DNA of 64,000 nucleotides from Lachnospiraceae bacterium (lineage in GTDB: Bacteria; Bacteroidota; Bacteroidia; Bacteroidales; Muribaculaceae): positions 97,671-161,670 of the forward strand of contig JAMPGZ010000001.1 in the NCBI GenBank assembly GCA_023663655.1, given 5' to 3'. Below are positions 9,371 to 17,145 of the stretch, in pieces (within the stretch, counting starts at the first letter, position 1; the number at the start of each line of letters is the position of its first letter). The position numbers and the translations under genes are program-made. Below the pieces are notes generated by a model. The model was not told the DNA's origin. It made no database searches and worked only from the letters and a program-made list of their open reading frames with translations.

Positions 9371-9984
9371 AGTATCCGAGACTTATGAGCCGTCTGGGAA
9401 CGGCTATGTACTACGTTCCCTCGGTAGTGCTTTTTCTGGTAAGTATTATCTGTTTCTTTTTTTATAACGATTGCCGATGGCAATTTTTTCAAGGCAATCG
9501 TTGGCAGGAAAATATGATTTTGTGTTTGATCATGATTTTTGCCACTTTGCCGCATAAAGCTCAGAATATATACACGGCGCCGTTGTTTGTTGCGTTGGCG
9601 GCGGTTGTTCACTACATGGTCGGCGACCTGTCCGATATGGCGGAATTAGTCACATTCTCTGCTGTGAAGATTCTTTTGTGTGTTTCTGTGGCTGTGCAAG
9701 TGTATAATCTTATCGAAATAGTGGGTGATGAATACAAGCCCTACATGTGGATTACTCCGGCGGTTATTGCCGCCATGGCGGCACTTGTTCTCTTAATGTG
9801 GGATGACGAATTATTCTTTAATCACTGGTATACTATTATTAAGGTCTATTATGTTAACTATCCCATGGGTGTGGTGGCATTGTTTGCCGGGATGGCTTCC
9901 TTCTTGATCGTGAAATTAGACAGCTGGATGTTTGTATATTACGTAGTAGATGAGGATGATGAAGAGTATGAGGAGGAAGATTAA
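9367..9984 (+). CDS. multi-pass inner membrane protein with acidic C-terminal tail
   Basis: This 205-residue protein overlaps the preceding gene by four bases, which suggests translational coupling. It has about five or six predicted membrane segments (for example VPSVVLFLVSIICFFFY, MILCLIMIFATLP, AVIAAMAALVLLMW and MGVVALFAGMASFLIV) and ends in a strongly acidic tail, DEDDEEYEEED. I do not recognise a family. Context points to a partner for the two DUF4230-like proteins. It looks more A/T-rich than its neighbours. Confidence 0.6.
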   Translation: MKYPRLMSRLGTAMYYVPSVVLFLVSIICFFFYNDCRWQFFQGNRWQENMILCLIMIFATLPHKAQNIYTAPLFVALAAVVHYMVGDLSDMAELVTFSAVKILLCVSVAVQVYNLIEIVGDEYKPYMWITPAVIAAMAALVLLMWDDELFFNHWYTIIKVYYVNYPMGVVALFAGMASFLIVKLDSWMFVYYVVDEDDEEYEEED

Positions 9985-10010
9985 AAGTCGGGAACAGGTT
10001 GTATCAGGGA

Positions 10011-10988
10011 TCAGAATCTGATCACCATTTCCACGACAGCTTTGTCCCGTTCTCCCTGCACACCTGTGGCGTTGTGACGGTATAGGTATTTTTCGTAGTT
10101 CACACGCAGGTCGGCAAATACTTTTGTTCGGGAGTAGGTGAGGGTAGTGCCGAGGGTGACGCGGTTTCTGCCGGCATCCTCCACGTGGCGGGTCATGCCG
10201 TCGACACGTCCTTGAAATGACAGGCGGTTGAATATTCCGGCTTGCACAGGCATTGCGTAGTTGGCAAAAAGGTTGTAGGCATGGCAAGCCTTATAGGCTT
10301 TGTTGGTGAAATGTTCATGCATATACTCCCCCTCCACAGTCCAACGGTCGTGGCTCCAGCCTATTGAGCCGTCGATGAGGTTTGCCCTCACGTCGTTGAC
10401 CATCACGCTTTGAAGTCCGGTCACGACCTTTATGTCGCCCTTTTTGAATATCACCTGTCCGGCGGCGGTCACTTTCTTGCTCCATGTCTCATGGTCGCTG
10501 ATGGTGTTGGGGTTGAATACTCCGGCTTCAACGGTGAAAAAGGAGAAAGCGCAGCTCGCTTTGGCGCCCACGGCGCGGTAGTTGCACACTTGCTTACCTA
10601 TGAATGAGCGGTTGGCGAAATAGTAGTTGTGGGGCGCGCGAAACGGATCAACGCCGAATGGCATCCTGAACTGACCCGCCTGCAATGCGGCTCCGCCACC
10701 GAGCTCTATGCGTCCCCAAGCGTCAAGAATCTTCATTTTTCCTCGGTCGCAGAGATCGGTGTTCAGAAAATAGCTGATTTCCGGTGCGATGTTGCCCGTA
10801 AGTGACAGGCGCGCGTTTCTCACCTGAAAACGGCTTTCCCCCTCCTGGGTCTCCATCTCCCAGCGTGTGCGGATGGTGCCGTTTACTTTCGGCGCGTATG
10901 AAAATGCGTCGGTGTTGTCATCGGCGATTGCGGAAAATGCGGATAAAAGGGTCAGAAATGTGAAAATGACGGTGTTGCGGGGATTCAT
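10011..10988 (-). CDS. OprO/OprP-like phosphate-selective porin family protein
   Basis: This 325-residue protein (ATG at 10988 preferred over an upstream GTG) has a signal peptide and alternating beta-strands typical of a barrel, ending in the outer-membrane signature VVEMVIRF. Family features are visible: GTIRTRWEMETQEGESRFQV, RNARLSLTGNIAPEISYFLN, then GQFRMPFGVDPFRAPHNYYF, the 'G.f..PfG.d' motif of OprP-type porins. At this length it is somewhat shorter than OprP. Substrate is not deducible; phosphate or another anion is the family default. It is transcribed divergently from asnA. Confidence 0.8.
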   Translation of the reverse strand: MNPRNTVIFTFLTLLSAFSAIADDNTDAFSYAPKVNGTIRTRWEMETQEGESRFQVRNARLSLTGNIAPEISYFLNTDLCDRGKMKILDAWGRIELGGGAALQAGQFRMPFGVDPFRAPHNYYFANRSFIGKQVCNYRAVGAKASCAFSFFTVEAGVFNPNTISDHETWSKKVTAAGQVIFKKGDIKVVTGLQSVMVNDVRANLIDGSIGWSHDRWTVEGEYMHEHFTNKAYKACHAYNLFANYAMPVQAGIFNRLSFQGRVDGMTRHVEDAGRNRVTLGTTLTYSRTKVFADLRVNYEKYLYRHNATGVQGERDKAVVEMVIRF

Positions 10989-11023
10989 AAGCGGCACTTA
11001 TTATTAAAAGCACTAAATTTTCG

Positions 11024-11031
11024 CAAAGTTA
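11024..11031 (-). promoter_or_regulatory. -7 box (TAACTTTG) of the porin gene
   Basis: Exact TAnnTTTG match on the minus strand, giving a leader of about 30 bases before the ATG at 10988. Confidence 0.55.
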
Positions 11032-11119
11032 CAAAACACCTCAATTACTCGCAACTCAGTGCTTTTATTTCGCGGAGGATGAAAATATTGATATTTTATA
11101 TTCAAAATGCAACGAAATA

Positions 11120-11151
11120 TTTGTTTATCTCAGAAAAATGATGCATCTTTG
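11120..11151 (+). promoter_or_regulatory. asnA promoter: TTTG (-33), 20-base spacer, CATCTTTG (-7)
   Basis: TTTG at 11120-11123 and CATCTTTG at 11144-11151 are 20 bases apart, the expected Bacteroidetes spacing. The -7 box differs from TAnnTTTG at one base. The start codon follows 27 bases later. Confidence 0.6.
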
Positions 11152-11178
11152 CGGTAGTTTAATTTCAATTTGATAATT

Positions 11179-12213
11179 ATGGCATTGATAATACCTCCAC
11201 GTTACAAGCAAAAACTGCTTCCTGAAACCACTGAAATAGCGATTAAGACCATTAAAGAAGGGTTTCAGACTGAATTGGCGTCGGCTCTCAACCTGCGTCG
11301 TGTCACTGCGCCGCTGTTCGTCCTGTCGGGCACCGGTATAAATGACGACCTTAACGGCGTGGAGCACGCGGTGAGTTTTCCCATCGACGCTATGGACGGG
11401 GCACGTGCCGAGGTGGTTCATTCGCTCGCGAAATGGAAAAGAATGAAACTTGGCGCTTATGGCATCGCTCCCGGCTACGGACTTTACACCGATATGAATG
11501 CCATACGCACATTTGAGGAGCTTGACAACCTCCACTCGCTCTATGTCGATCAATGGGACTGGGAAAAGACCATCAATGAGAGCGACCGCAATCTCGACTA
11601 TCTGAAGGAAACAGCCTCAAAGATATATGATGTGGTGCGTGAGATAGAACGACGCATCTACAAGCAATTCCCCCACATCACTCCGGTGCTGCCTGATAAG
11701 ATGACATTCATCCATTCCGAAGAGCTGCTGCGGCGATACCCCGATCTCACAGTCAAAGAGCGTGAGGCGAAGGTGGCTAAGGAGTATGGCGCCGTGTTCA
11801 TCATCGGTATCGGCGACAATCTGAGCAACGGCGAGCCGCATGACGGACGTGCCCCCGACTATGACGACTGGATCACTGAGAACTCCGATGGCTTCACCGG
11901 TCTTAACGGCGACATTGTGCTATGGAACCACGTGCTCCAGTGCCCCTTTGAATTGTCGTCGATGGGTATCCGCGTGAGTCCAGAGTCGCTGAAACGCCAG
12001 TTGGAGCAGAGGGGTTGCCCCGAACGGTCGTCGCTCAATTTCCATAAAGCGTTGCTTGCCGGCGAGCTTCCTTACTCCATCGGCGGTGGTATAGGGCAGA
12101 GCCGTCTATGTATGTTCCTGTTGCAGAAAGCCCACATCGGCGAGGTCCAGGCATCTATATGGCCTGAGAAGCAGATTGCCGATTGTCATGCGGCGGGAAT
12201 AACATTGCTTTGA
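11179..12213 (+). CDS. asnA: aspartate--ammonia ligase (asparagine synthetase A)
   Basis: AsnA makes asparagine from aspartate, ammonia and ATP in the cytoplasm. The 344-residue product fits the family (about 330 residues in E. coli) and shows its class II tRNA-synthetase-like fold: GVEHAVSFPIDAMDGARAEV near the N-terminus, HSLYVDQWDWEK, and the ATP-site end SIGGGIGQSRLCMFLLQK. ATG at 11179 is chosen over an upstream in-frame TTG because the family begins at ALIIPPRYKQKL. The M64 peptidase gene starts 10 bases after the stop, so both are probably on one transcript. AsnS is encoded at 48142 and an ammonium transporter at 38072, but not in the same operon. Confidence 0.95.
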   Translation: MALIIPPRYKQKLLPETTEIAIKTIKEGFQTELASALNLRRVTAPLFVLSGTGINDDLNGVEHAVSFPIDAMDGARAEVVHSLAKWKRMKLGAYGIAPGYGLYTDMNAIRTFEELDNLHSLYVDQWDWEKTINESDRNLDYLKETASKIYDVVREIERRIYKQFPHITPVLPDKMTFIHSEELLRRYPDLTVKEREAKVAKEYGAVFIIGIGDNLSNGEPHDGRAPDYDDWITENSDGFTGLNGDIVLWNHVLQCPFELSSMGIRVSPESLKRQLEQRGCPERSSLNFHKALLAGELPYSIGGGIGQSRLCMFLLQKAHIGEVQASIWPEKQIADCHAAGITLL

Positions 12214-12223
12214 TGACAGGCTG

Positions 12224-13510
12224 ATGAAACGCATTCTCTTTTTGTTTATTGCCGTGATTATTGTTTCGGCGGTATATGCGGTCGACTTCACTTCGGTGTT
12301 TGCCGACCGCACTCTGCGTGTTGACTATATTTTTTCCGGACTGCCCGATGCCGACACCATGCGGTGTGAGACCTCCGTGGCATCTGTCTCCTCCTTGCCC
12401 CATTGGGCGGGACGGCGCCACAATCTCGACAAGTTGCCGCTGAAAGGCAACGGAAATGTCACCATGACATCCCTTTCGGGCGACACGCTCTACCGTGCGT
12501 CGTTCTCATCGCTATTCAGCGAGTGGCTGGCATTGAATGATAGCCGCCCCTCCTCGTTTGAGCATTCCGTGCTGATGCCATTCCCCAAGGATAGCGTCAA
12601 TGTCATTCTCTCGCTCACCGATGCGCGGCATCGAGAGATATCGCGGTGCAGCTTCGTGGTTGATCCTGCCGATGAGCTTATCGCCGCAAAAGGCAAGTCG
12701 CACATCACTCCCCACCGCTACATCCATTGTGGAGCCGTTCCCGAGCGGGCGGTCGATGTGGCTATTCTTGCCGAGGGCTACACTGCCGAAGAGATGGATT
12801 CGTTCTATCGTCATGCCGAGGTGGCTGTCGAGGCTATATTCTCCCACGAGCCATTCAAGTCGATGAAGGACCGCTTCAACTTTGTGGCTGTCGCAGCCCC
12901 GTCGCTCGACAGCGGAGTGAGTGTGCCGCGTCTCGGCGACTGGAAGTCAACGGCGGTATCCTCGCATTTCAGCACATTCCATTCCGACCGCTACCTCACC
13001 ACCGGCAGCATCTTTGCCCTCAACGACCTTCTCGCCGGAATACCCTACGAGCATATCATAGTCCTCGCCAACACCGATGAGTATGGCGGAGGAGGAATCT
13101 ACAACTCCTACACATTGACCGCAGCCCGACACCCGTTGTTCCGTCCGGTCGTGGTGCATGAGTTCGGACATAGCTTCGGAGGTCTCGCCGACGAATATTT
13201 CTACGAGCAGGATGTCATGACCGACACCTATCCTCTCGATGTCGAACCGTGGGAACCCAACATCACCACGCTCGTCGATTTCGACAGCAAGTGGAAATCT
13301 TTGATTCCGCAAGGAGTGCCGCAGCCCACATCGCCGGAGGATGCCGTGAAATATCCCGTCGGGCTTTACGAGGGTGGGGGATACTCATTCAAGGGCATAT
13401 ACCGTCCTGCCGACGAGTGCCGTATGCGCAACAACACCTATCCCACCTTCTGCCCCGCCTGCCGCACCGCCATCATCACCCTCATCAACTTCTACACCGT
13501 CCCGCACTGA
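12224..13510 (+). CDS. secreted M64 family (IgA peptidase-like) metallopeptidase
   Basis: This 428-residue protein has a signal peptide (MKRILFLFIAVIIVSAVYA), an N-terminal beta-rich M64_N-like domain (FTSVFADRTLRVDYIFSG), and a catalytic domain with VDVAILAEGYTAEEMDSF and the zinc motif HEFGHSFGGLADEY (His312, Glu313, His316). M64 peptidases were named from a Clostridium IgA protease, but Bacteroidetes members have mostly unknown substrates, so IgA cleavage should not be assumed. The C-terminal Cys pair in AFCPAC-type context (TFCPACRTA) is typical of the family. It follows asnA by 10 bases, an odd pairing that may only reflect shared transcription. Confidence 0.85.
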   Translation: MKRILFLFIAVIIVSAVYAVDFTSVFADRTLRVDYIFSGLPDADTMRCETSVASVSSLPHWAGRRHNLDKLPLKGNGNVTMTSLSGDTLYRASFSSLFSEWLALNDSRPSSFEHSVLMPFPKDSVNVILSLTDARHREISRCSFVVDPADELIAAKGKSHITPHRYIHCGAVPERAVDVAILAEGYTAEEMDSFYRHAEVAVEAIFSHEPFKSMKDRFNFVAVAAPSLDSGVSVPRLGDWKSTAVSSHFSTFHSDRYLTTGSIFALNDLLAGIPYEHIIVLANTDEYGGGGIYNSYTLTAARHPLFRPVVVHEFGHSFGGLADEYFYEQDVMTDTYPLDVEPWEPNITTLVDFDSKWKSLIPQGVPQPTSPEDAVKYPVGLYEGGGYSFKGIYRPADECRMRNNTYPTFCPACRTAIITLINFYTVPH

Positions 13511-13553
13511 TCACCCTCCAGAGAGTTTAGTGTAAAATGCGGGCGGTTTTTTG
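13501..13553 (+). terminator. possible terminator after the M64 peptidase gene
   Basis: CCCGCA overlapping the end of the gene can pair with TGCGGG at 13538-13543, followed by CGG and six T. The loop is long (31 bases), so this is a weak call. Confidence 0.35.
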
Positions 13554-13581
13554 CTCTTTACAAAAGAATGAGCTATTTTTG
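13550..13581 (+). promoter_or_regulatory. promoter of the Septu-like pair: TTTG, 20-base spacer, TATTTTTG
   Basis: TTTG at 13550-13553 and TATTTTTG at 13574-13581 have the ideal spacing of 20 bases. Transcription should begin near 13585-13588, almost at the ATG at 13590, so the true start may be that ATG or the in-frame ATGs at 13602 or 13611. Confidence 0.65.
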
Positions 13582-13589
13582 TGAAATAT

Positions 13590-14786
13590 ATGACAAAAGT
13601 TATGAGTAGCATGAAGTTCCGTTCGGTCTCGCTCAAAAATTATAAATGTTTCGATGACGTTGCATTGAATTTTGAGCGGAAAGATTCCTCAATATATCAA
13701 TGGACCATATTGTTGGGCAACAACAATACCGGAAAGACCAATCTGCTTAAAGCGATAGCCAATTTGAGACCTGCAGGTTTTAAATTCAAGGAAAAACAAG
13801 GCTATGTTCCGGCAGGATTCCTTGATAAAGCAAGAGACAGAAAAGGATTGTCGGTAAGTTGTATTACGACTGAGCGGTCATTGAGGAATTGGAGATATAC
13901 TGATAATTCTGCGTCGGGATGGAGTGAGTTTATTGAAAAACCGTTCCATATATTCGCTTACGGTGTCACTCGCTACCCGTCAAACACAAGTTTGTCTGAA
14001 AGTAAGGTCGGTCCTTGCGACACTCTTTTCCATACCGACAAGCGATTGGTGAATATTGAGGAGTGGTTAATGCAGCTCGACTATGCGTCAAAAAATAATA
14101 ACGTCAATGCCGCTTCACGTCTTGTCAAGATAAAGGAGCTTATAAACGGAACTCTTTTCCCTGAAATATTGGATTTCAAGTTTGAAAGTTCCGATTCGCT
14201 GCATAATTATGTGCTGTTCAAAACCAAGGACGGGTGGTTTCGATATAACGAGCTCGGATTTGGCTATCAGTCTTCGCTGTCATGGATTATAGATTTAAGC
14301 AAGAGGCTTTTTGAAGCTTATCCGGAGTCAGAAAATCCGTTGGCTGAGAGTGCGGTGGTTCTGATTGATGAGATTGACCTTCACCTTCATCCGCGTTGGC
14401 AGCGCGATATTGTGGGCTACCTGTCAAAGGCATTCCCCGGCATTCAATTCATAGCCTCCACTCATAGTCCGTCAGTGCTTCAGTCCATGTCAGATGTGAA
14501 TCTATATGTGATGACTCGCAAAGATGGAAAGGTGATGGTTAAGCGCTCGCCTCTCACTGATTTCAATGGTTGGTCGGTTGAAGAGATTCTGCGTGACGTG
14601 ATGGAGATGAACGATGATATTTACTCTGATGCTTTTCAAGAGTATATGAGGCTGTTTGATGCCGGGCTTGACCAAGACGATAAGAATAAGGCTAAAGTGG
14701 CTTATGAGGAACTGTTGAAAATACTACATCCGGATAATCCGTTGAGAAGAATGCTTGAGATTCAATATAAGATGCTTATAAAATGA
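13590..14786 (+). CDS. AAA/SMC-like ATPase, PtuA-like component of a Septu-type defence system
   Basis: This protein of about 398 residues is an ABC/SMC-type ATPase. It begins FRSVSLKNYKCFDDVALNF, the RecF/OLD-like N-terminal strand, then Walker A GNNNTGKT (about residues 43-50). A degenerate signature (ELGFGYQSSLSWI) is followed by Walker B with the D-loop and His switch (VVLIDEIDLHLHPRWQ, then IASTHSPSVLQSM). No TOPRIM domain follows, so it is not an OLD nuclease. Its stop overlaps the start of an HNH nuclease gene by four bases (ATGA). An AAA ATPase fused in operon with this HNH type is the PtuA-PtuB layout of Septu; retron Ec78 uses the same pair, but no reverse transcriptase is present here. 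The pair is visibly more A/T-rich than the flanking genes, consistent with transfer. Upstream GTG and downstream ATGs are alternative starts. Confidence 0.75.
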   Translation: MTKVMSSMKFRSVSLKNYKCFDDVALNFERKDSSIYQWTILLGNNNTGKTNLLKAIANLRPAGFKFKEKQGYVPAGFLDKARDRKGLSVSCITTERSLRNWRYTDNSASGWSEFIEKPFHIFAYGVTRYPSNTSLSESKVGPCDTLFHTDKRLVNIEEWLMQLDYASKNNNVNAASRLVKIKELINGTLFPEILDFKFESSDSLHNYVLFKTKDGWFRYNELGFGYQSSLSWIIDLSKRLFEAYPESENPLAESAVVLIDEIDLHLHPRWQRDIVGYLSKAFPGIQFIASTHSPSVLQSMSDVNLYVMTRKDGKVMVKRSPLTDFNGWSVEEILRDVMEMNDDIYSDAFQEYMRLFDAGLDQDDKNKAKVAYEELLKILHPDNPLRRMLEIQYKMLIK

Positions 14787-15520
14787 TTAAACTTACTCTC
14801 CCCGATAAGCCTAAGGAACTAACGCCTGAGGTTGAAAAGCGTCTTACCGATGAATTTAAAAGTAATCCCAAAAAGACCGTATGGAAGCAGGATTACATTG
14901 AGACGGCTTTGTTGAATATGTCCCATGGGAAATGTGCTTATTCTGAGAAAAAGCTGAATCAAGGAAGTGTCTATCTTGAGATAGAGCATTTTCGCCACAA
15001 GGATCTCTATAAAGACGATGTGGTGAAATGGGGTAATCTTTTGCCTGCGTGTAAAAAGTGTAATACTACCAAGGGTGCTTGGGATGTTGAGGAGCACCCA
15101 ATAGTCAATCCGCTTGTCGATACCCCTAAAAATCATCTTTTTGTCAGGGGATTCCGGTTCTATAAGCATGATGATAAAGGACGTGATACGATAATGGCGG
15201 TAGCATTGAATGACCGCACACATTTCGTGAATCCTCGTGGTGAGATGGCTATAAGAATCGTGGACGAAATAGAAAGTACATTTAACCATTTGAAGGAACT
15301 TGTTTCTCCGCATCACCGGCGAATTGCGTCTCAGAAGATCAAGTCTTTGATGGAGGAATGCGGTCCTGAATACGAATATTCTGCCGTGATTTCGACCTAT
15401 TTGTTGTATGAGTGGGCGATATTCCCTGAGATGGAGAGCTATCTCAGGGAATCGGGATTATGGGATGATGAATTTGATGAGATTAAGGCTAATCTGGCAG
15501 AAATAGCCATGCCGGGTTAG
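14783..15520 (+). CDS. HNH endonuclease, PtuB-like component of a Septu-type defence system
   Basis: This 245-residue protein has the HNH/McrA-type core found in PtuB: KCAYSEKKL (Cys51), YLEIEHFRHKD (catalytic His69), WGNLLPACKKCNTTKG (Asn85, Cys90, Cys93). In most relatives the first knuckle is CxYC; here the second position is Ser54, leaving only three obvious zinc cysteines. The protein is otherwise full length with the usual helical C-terminal half. In Septu the ATPase and HNH assemble into a complex that degrades DNA on phage infection. Its stop TAG shares two bases with the stop of the convergent lipoprotein gene of the phage-head cassette. Antiphage activity is inferred from gene order and motifs only. 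Confidence 0.75.
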   Translation: MIKLTLPDKPKELTPEVEKRLTDEFKSNPKKTVWKQDYIETALLNMSHGKCAYSEKKLNQGSVYLEIEHFRHKDLYKDDVVKWGNLLPACKKCNTTKGAWDVEEHPIVNPLVDTPKNHLFVRGFRFYKHDDKGRDTIMAVALNDRTHFVNPRGEMAIRIVDEIESTFNHLKELVSPHHRRIASQKIKSLMEECGPEYEYSAVISTYLLYEWAIFPEMESYLRESGLWDDEFDEIKANLAEIAMPG

Positions 15521-15774
15521 AGTTTCTTTATTGCGAATAGAATCAGGAGGATGCCGATGAGGATGCCGGTGGCGTAGCGTCCTATGGTGGTGAGGGTTGA
15601 TTGGCTGTCGCTTGGCGGTTTCTCGACCTCGACGATTGTGGTTACGGTGTCGGTTGTGGCTGAGCGTTCATGCCTCACGTCGCTGTGCCATGTCGGGGCG
15701 GCTACCGGTATCTGCCGGGTGCATCCTGCGGTTGCCATCATTGCCACAAGGGGGAGTATTATTCCGGTTTTCAT
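15517..15774 (-). CDS. small lipoprotein with C-terminal membrane segment, last gene of the phage-head cassette
   Basis: This 85-residue protein has a lipobox (MATAGCTRQ, Cys18), a polar middle (RHERSATTDTVTTIVEVEKP) and a C-terminal hydrophobic segment (IGRYATGILIGILLILFAI) ending in KKL. The start overlaps the portal stop by four bases (ATGA), so it is translationally coupled to a phage gene although it looks like a host envelope protein. A spanin-like or membrane-docking role is possible; no family is recognised. Its own stop overlaps that of the convergent HNH gene. Confidence 0.6.
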   Translation of the reverse strand: MKTGIILPLVAMMATAGCTRQIPVAAPTWHSDVRHERSATTDTVTTIVEVEKPPSDSQSTLTTIGRYATGILIGILLILFAIKKL

Positions 15775-17126
15775 GTCGATAGGTGTTTTAGCACGTTGTC
15801 ACGGCGTGCGATGAATGATTCAAATGATTCAAAGAGATCCGCTAAGGCGGTAAGCGAATTTTCGTGCTGGCTATCATAATAGGATGCCGCTTTTGCCGAT
15901 GACGGGGTGGTTCCCTTCAAGGCTCCGCTCACTCCCGAGATCTCCTCGATGAGCCTCAGTTGCTGCTCCACCATGCCGTTGATGCCAAGGTCGGCGGTCG
16001 ACGACACCACCTGTTGCGGTCCCGGCAGTCCCGGAATCGCCCGGTATATTACCACTCCGTCGGGCGCCGCCCAGTTCTGAGCAGTGTCGCTGAGGGTCAT
16101 GTGAGGCGATTTCTGATTGTCGGGGAACAGCAGCACGCCCTTTGCGGCGGTCGACAGCACTCTGTCATTGAGTGTCAGCAGGCGGTTGATGTTGCGTTGA
16201 TGCTCGATCAGGTCCTCTACAAATGAATGTATCTCGCCGTCGATGAGCGGATAGAACTTGTAGATATAAGGATGGCTCTCGGCGGTGTACTCGTCGATCA
16301 CCTCCCCCGTGGGGGCGAGAAACCGGCATTGCCACTCTCCGGTCATCTCCCAGCGTGTCTTGATTTCGGGACGCTTCATTTTGGCGCGGCGCTTGTTTTC
16401 GGCGTTTATCCGCTGCGCTTCATGAAGTCCGGCATAGAAGAACTGTCCCGAGTGGGTGTCGTGGCATCTGAGACGTTCGCGGGTCTCGAAGCTCCATGTC
16501 TCGATCAGCCTTTGCCGTCCGTGGGGAGCCTGAAGAAACGCCACCGAGTCGTTCATCGATTCACCGAGCATGGCGCTTGCACCATAATCGGCTCTTGCCC
16601 CGATCCCTTCATATATCCGCTTTATGCGGGCGGCTTTTTGGCGGTTGCCGTGGCTGTGGCGCATCACTATCTGTCGCAGGGTCACGTCGTGCAGTTCGCC
16701 TAAGAATTCCGTCAGCCCGTCATCGTCAAGGTCGATGAAGAATCGCGCCGGGTTCACTTGCTCCACATGAAGCGTGTCGCCCGTCTCGTCGACGTGTCGC
16801 GACACCCGGTGGATCGCGCACCCTGAGATAAGAAACTCCTCAAATGTGCGCGCGTCCAGCTCCGAGTGTTTCCGGCAGGAATCATCCCGGCTCCTCATGC
16901 GGTAGCACCCCACCACGGTTTTCACAAGCTGGCGTATTATGTTGTTGGTCGCCGGATGGTGGTTGATTCTCAGCAGCAGTTCCCGCTCCTGTAGCGGGAT
17001 GCCGTTGCTGTCGACTACTATGTCGCCCCATTGGTCGCCGAATGTGTAGCGCTTGAATCTCATGCGGCGGCTTCGCAGGCAGGCTCCTCGGTTCCAGGTC
17101 TCTCGTGCGTGATTAAGATGGTTCAT
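15771..17126 (-). CDS. phage portal protein-like
   Basis: This 451-residue protein resembles P22/podovirus-type portals, the dodecameric ring at the capsid vertex. Features: an N-terminal stretch with INHHPATNNIIRQLVKTVVG, a wing-like region with EFLISGCAIHRVSRHVDE and VNPARFFIDLDDDGLTEF, a stem region HSFVEDLIEHQRNINRLLTL, and a crown-side GINGMVEQQLRLIEEISGVS followed by TPSSAKAASYYDSQHENSL. The ATG at 17126 is chosen because it lies just after the adaptor stop; a longer frame would overlap the adaptor. At 451 residues it is shorter than P22 gp1 (725). No terminase gene is nearby, which a working packaging machine would need. Confidence 0.7.
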   Translation of the reverse strand: MNHLNHARETWNRGACLRSRRMRFKRYTFGDQWGDIVVDSNGIPLQERELLLRINHHPATNNIIRQLVKTVVGCYRMRSRDDSCRKHSELDARTFEEFLISGCAIHRVSRHVDETGDTLHVEQVNPARFFIDLDDDGLTEFLGELHDVTLRQIVMRHSHGNRQKAARIKRIYEGIGARADYGASAMLGESMNDSVAFLQAPHGRQRLIETWSFETRERLRCHDTHSGQFFYAGLHEAQRINAENKRRAKMKRPEIKTRWEMTGEWQCRFLAPTGEVIDEYTAESHPYIYKFYPLIDGEIHSFVEDLIEHQRNINRLLTLNDRVLSTAAKGVLLFPDNQKSPHMTLSDTAQNWAAPDGVVIYRAIPGLPGPQQVVSSTADLGINGMVEQQLRLIEEISGVSGALKGTTPSSAKAASYYDSQHENSLTALADLFESFESFIARRDNVLKHLST

Positions 17127-17145
17127 GGTATTAAGAATTTGATTG

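Noticed and set aside
13510-13590. retron-type non-coding RNA before the ATPase gene
   Set aside because: The gap is only 80 bases, has a normal promoter, and no reverse transcriptase is present anywhere near.
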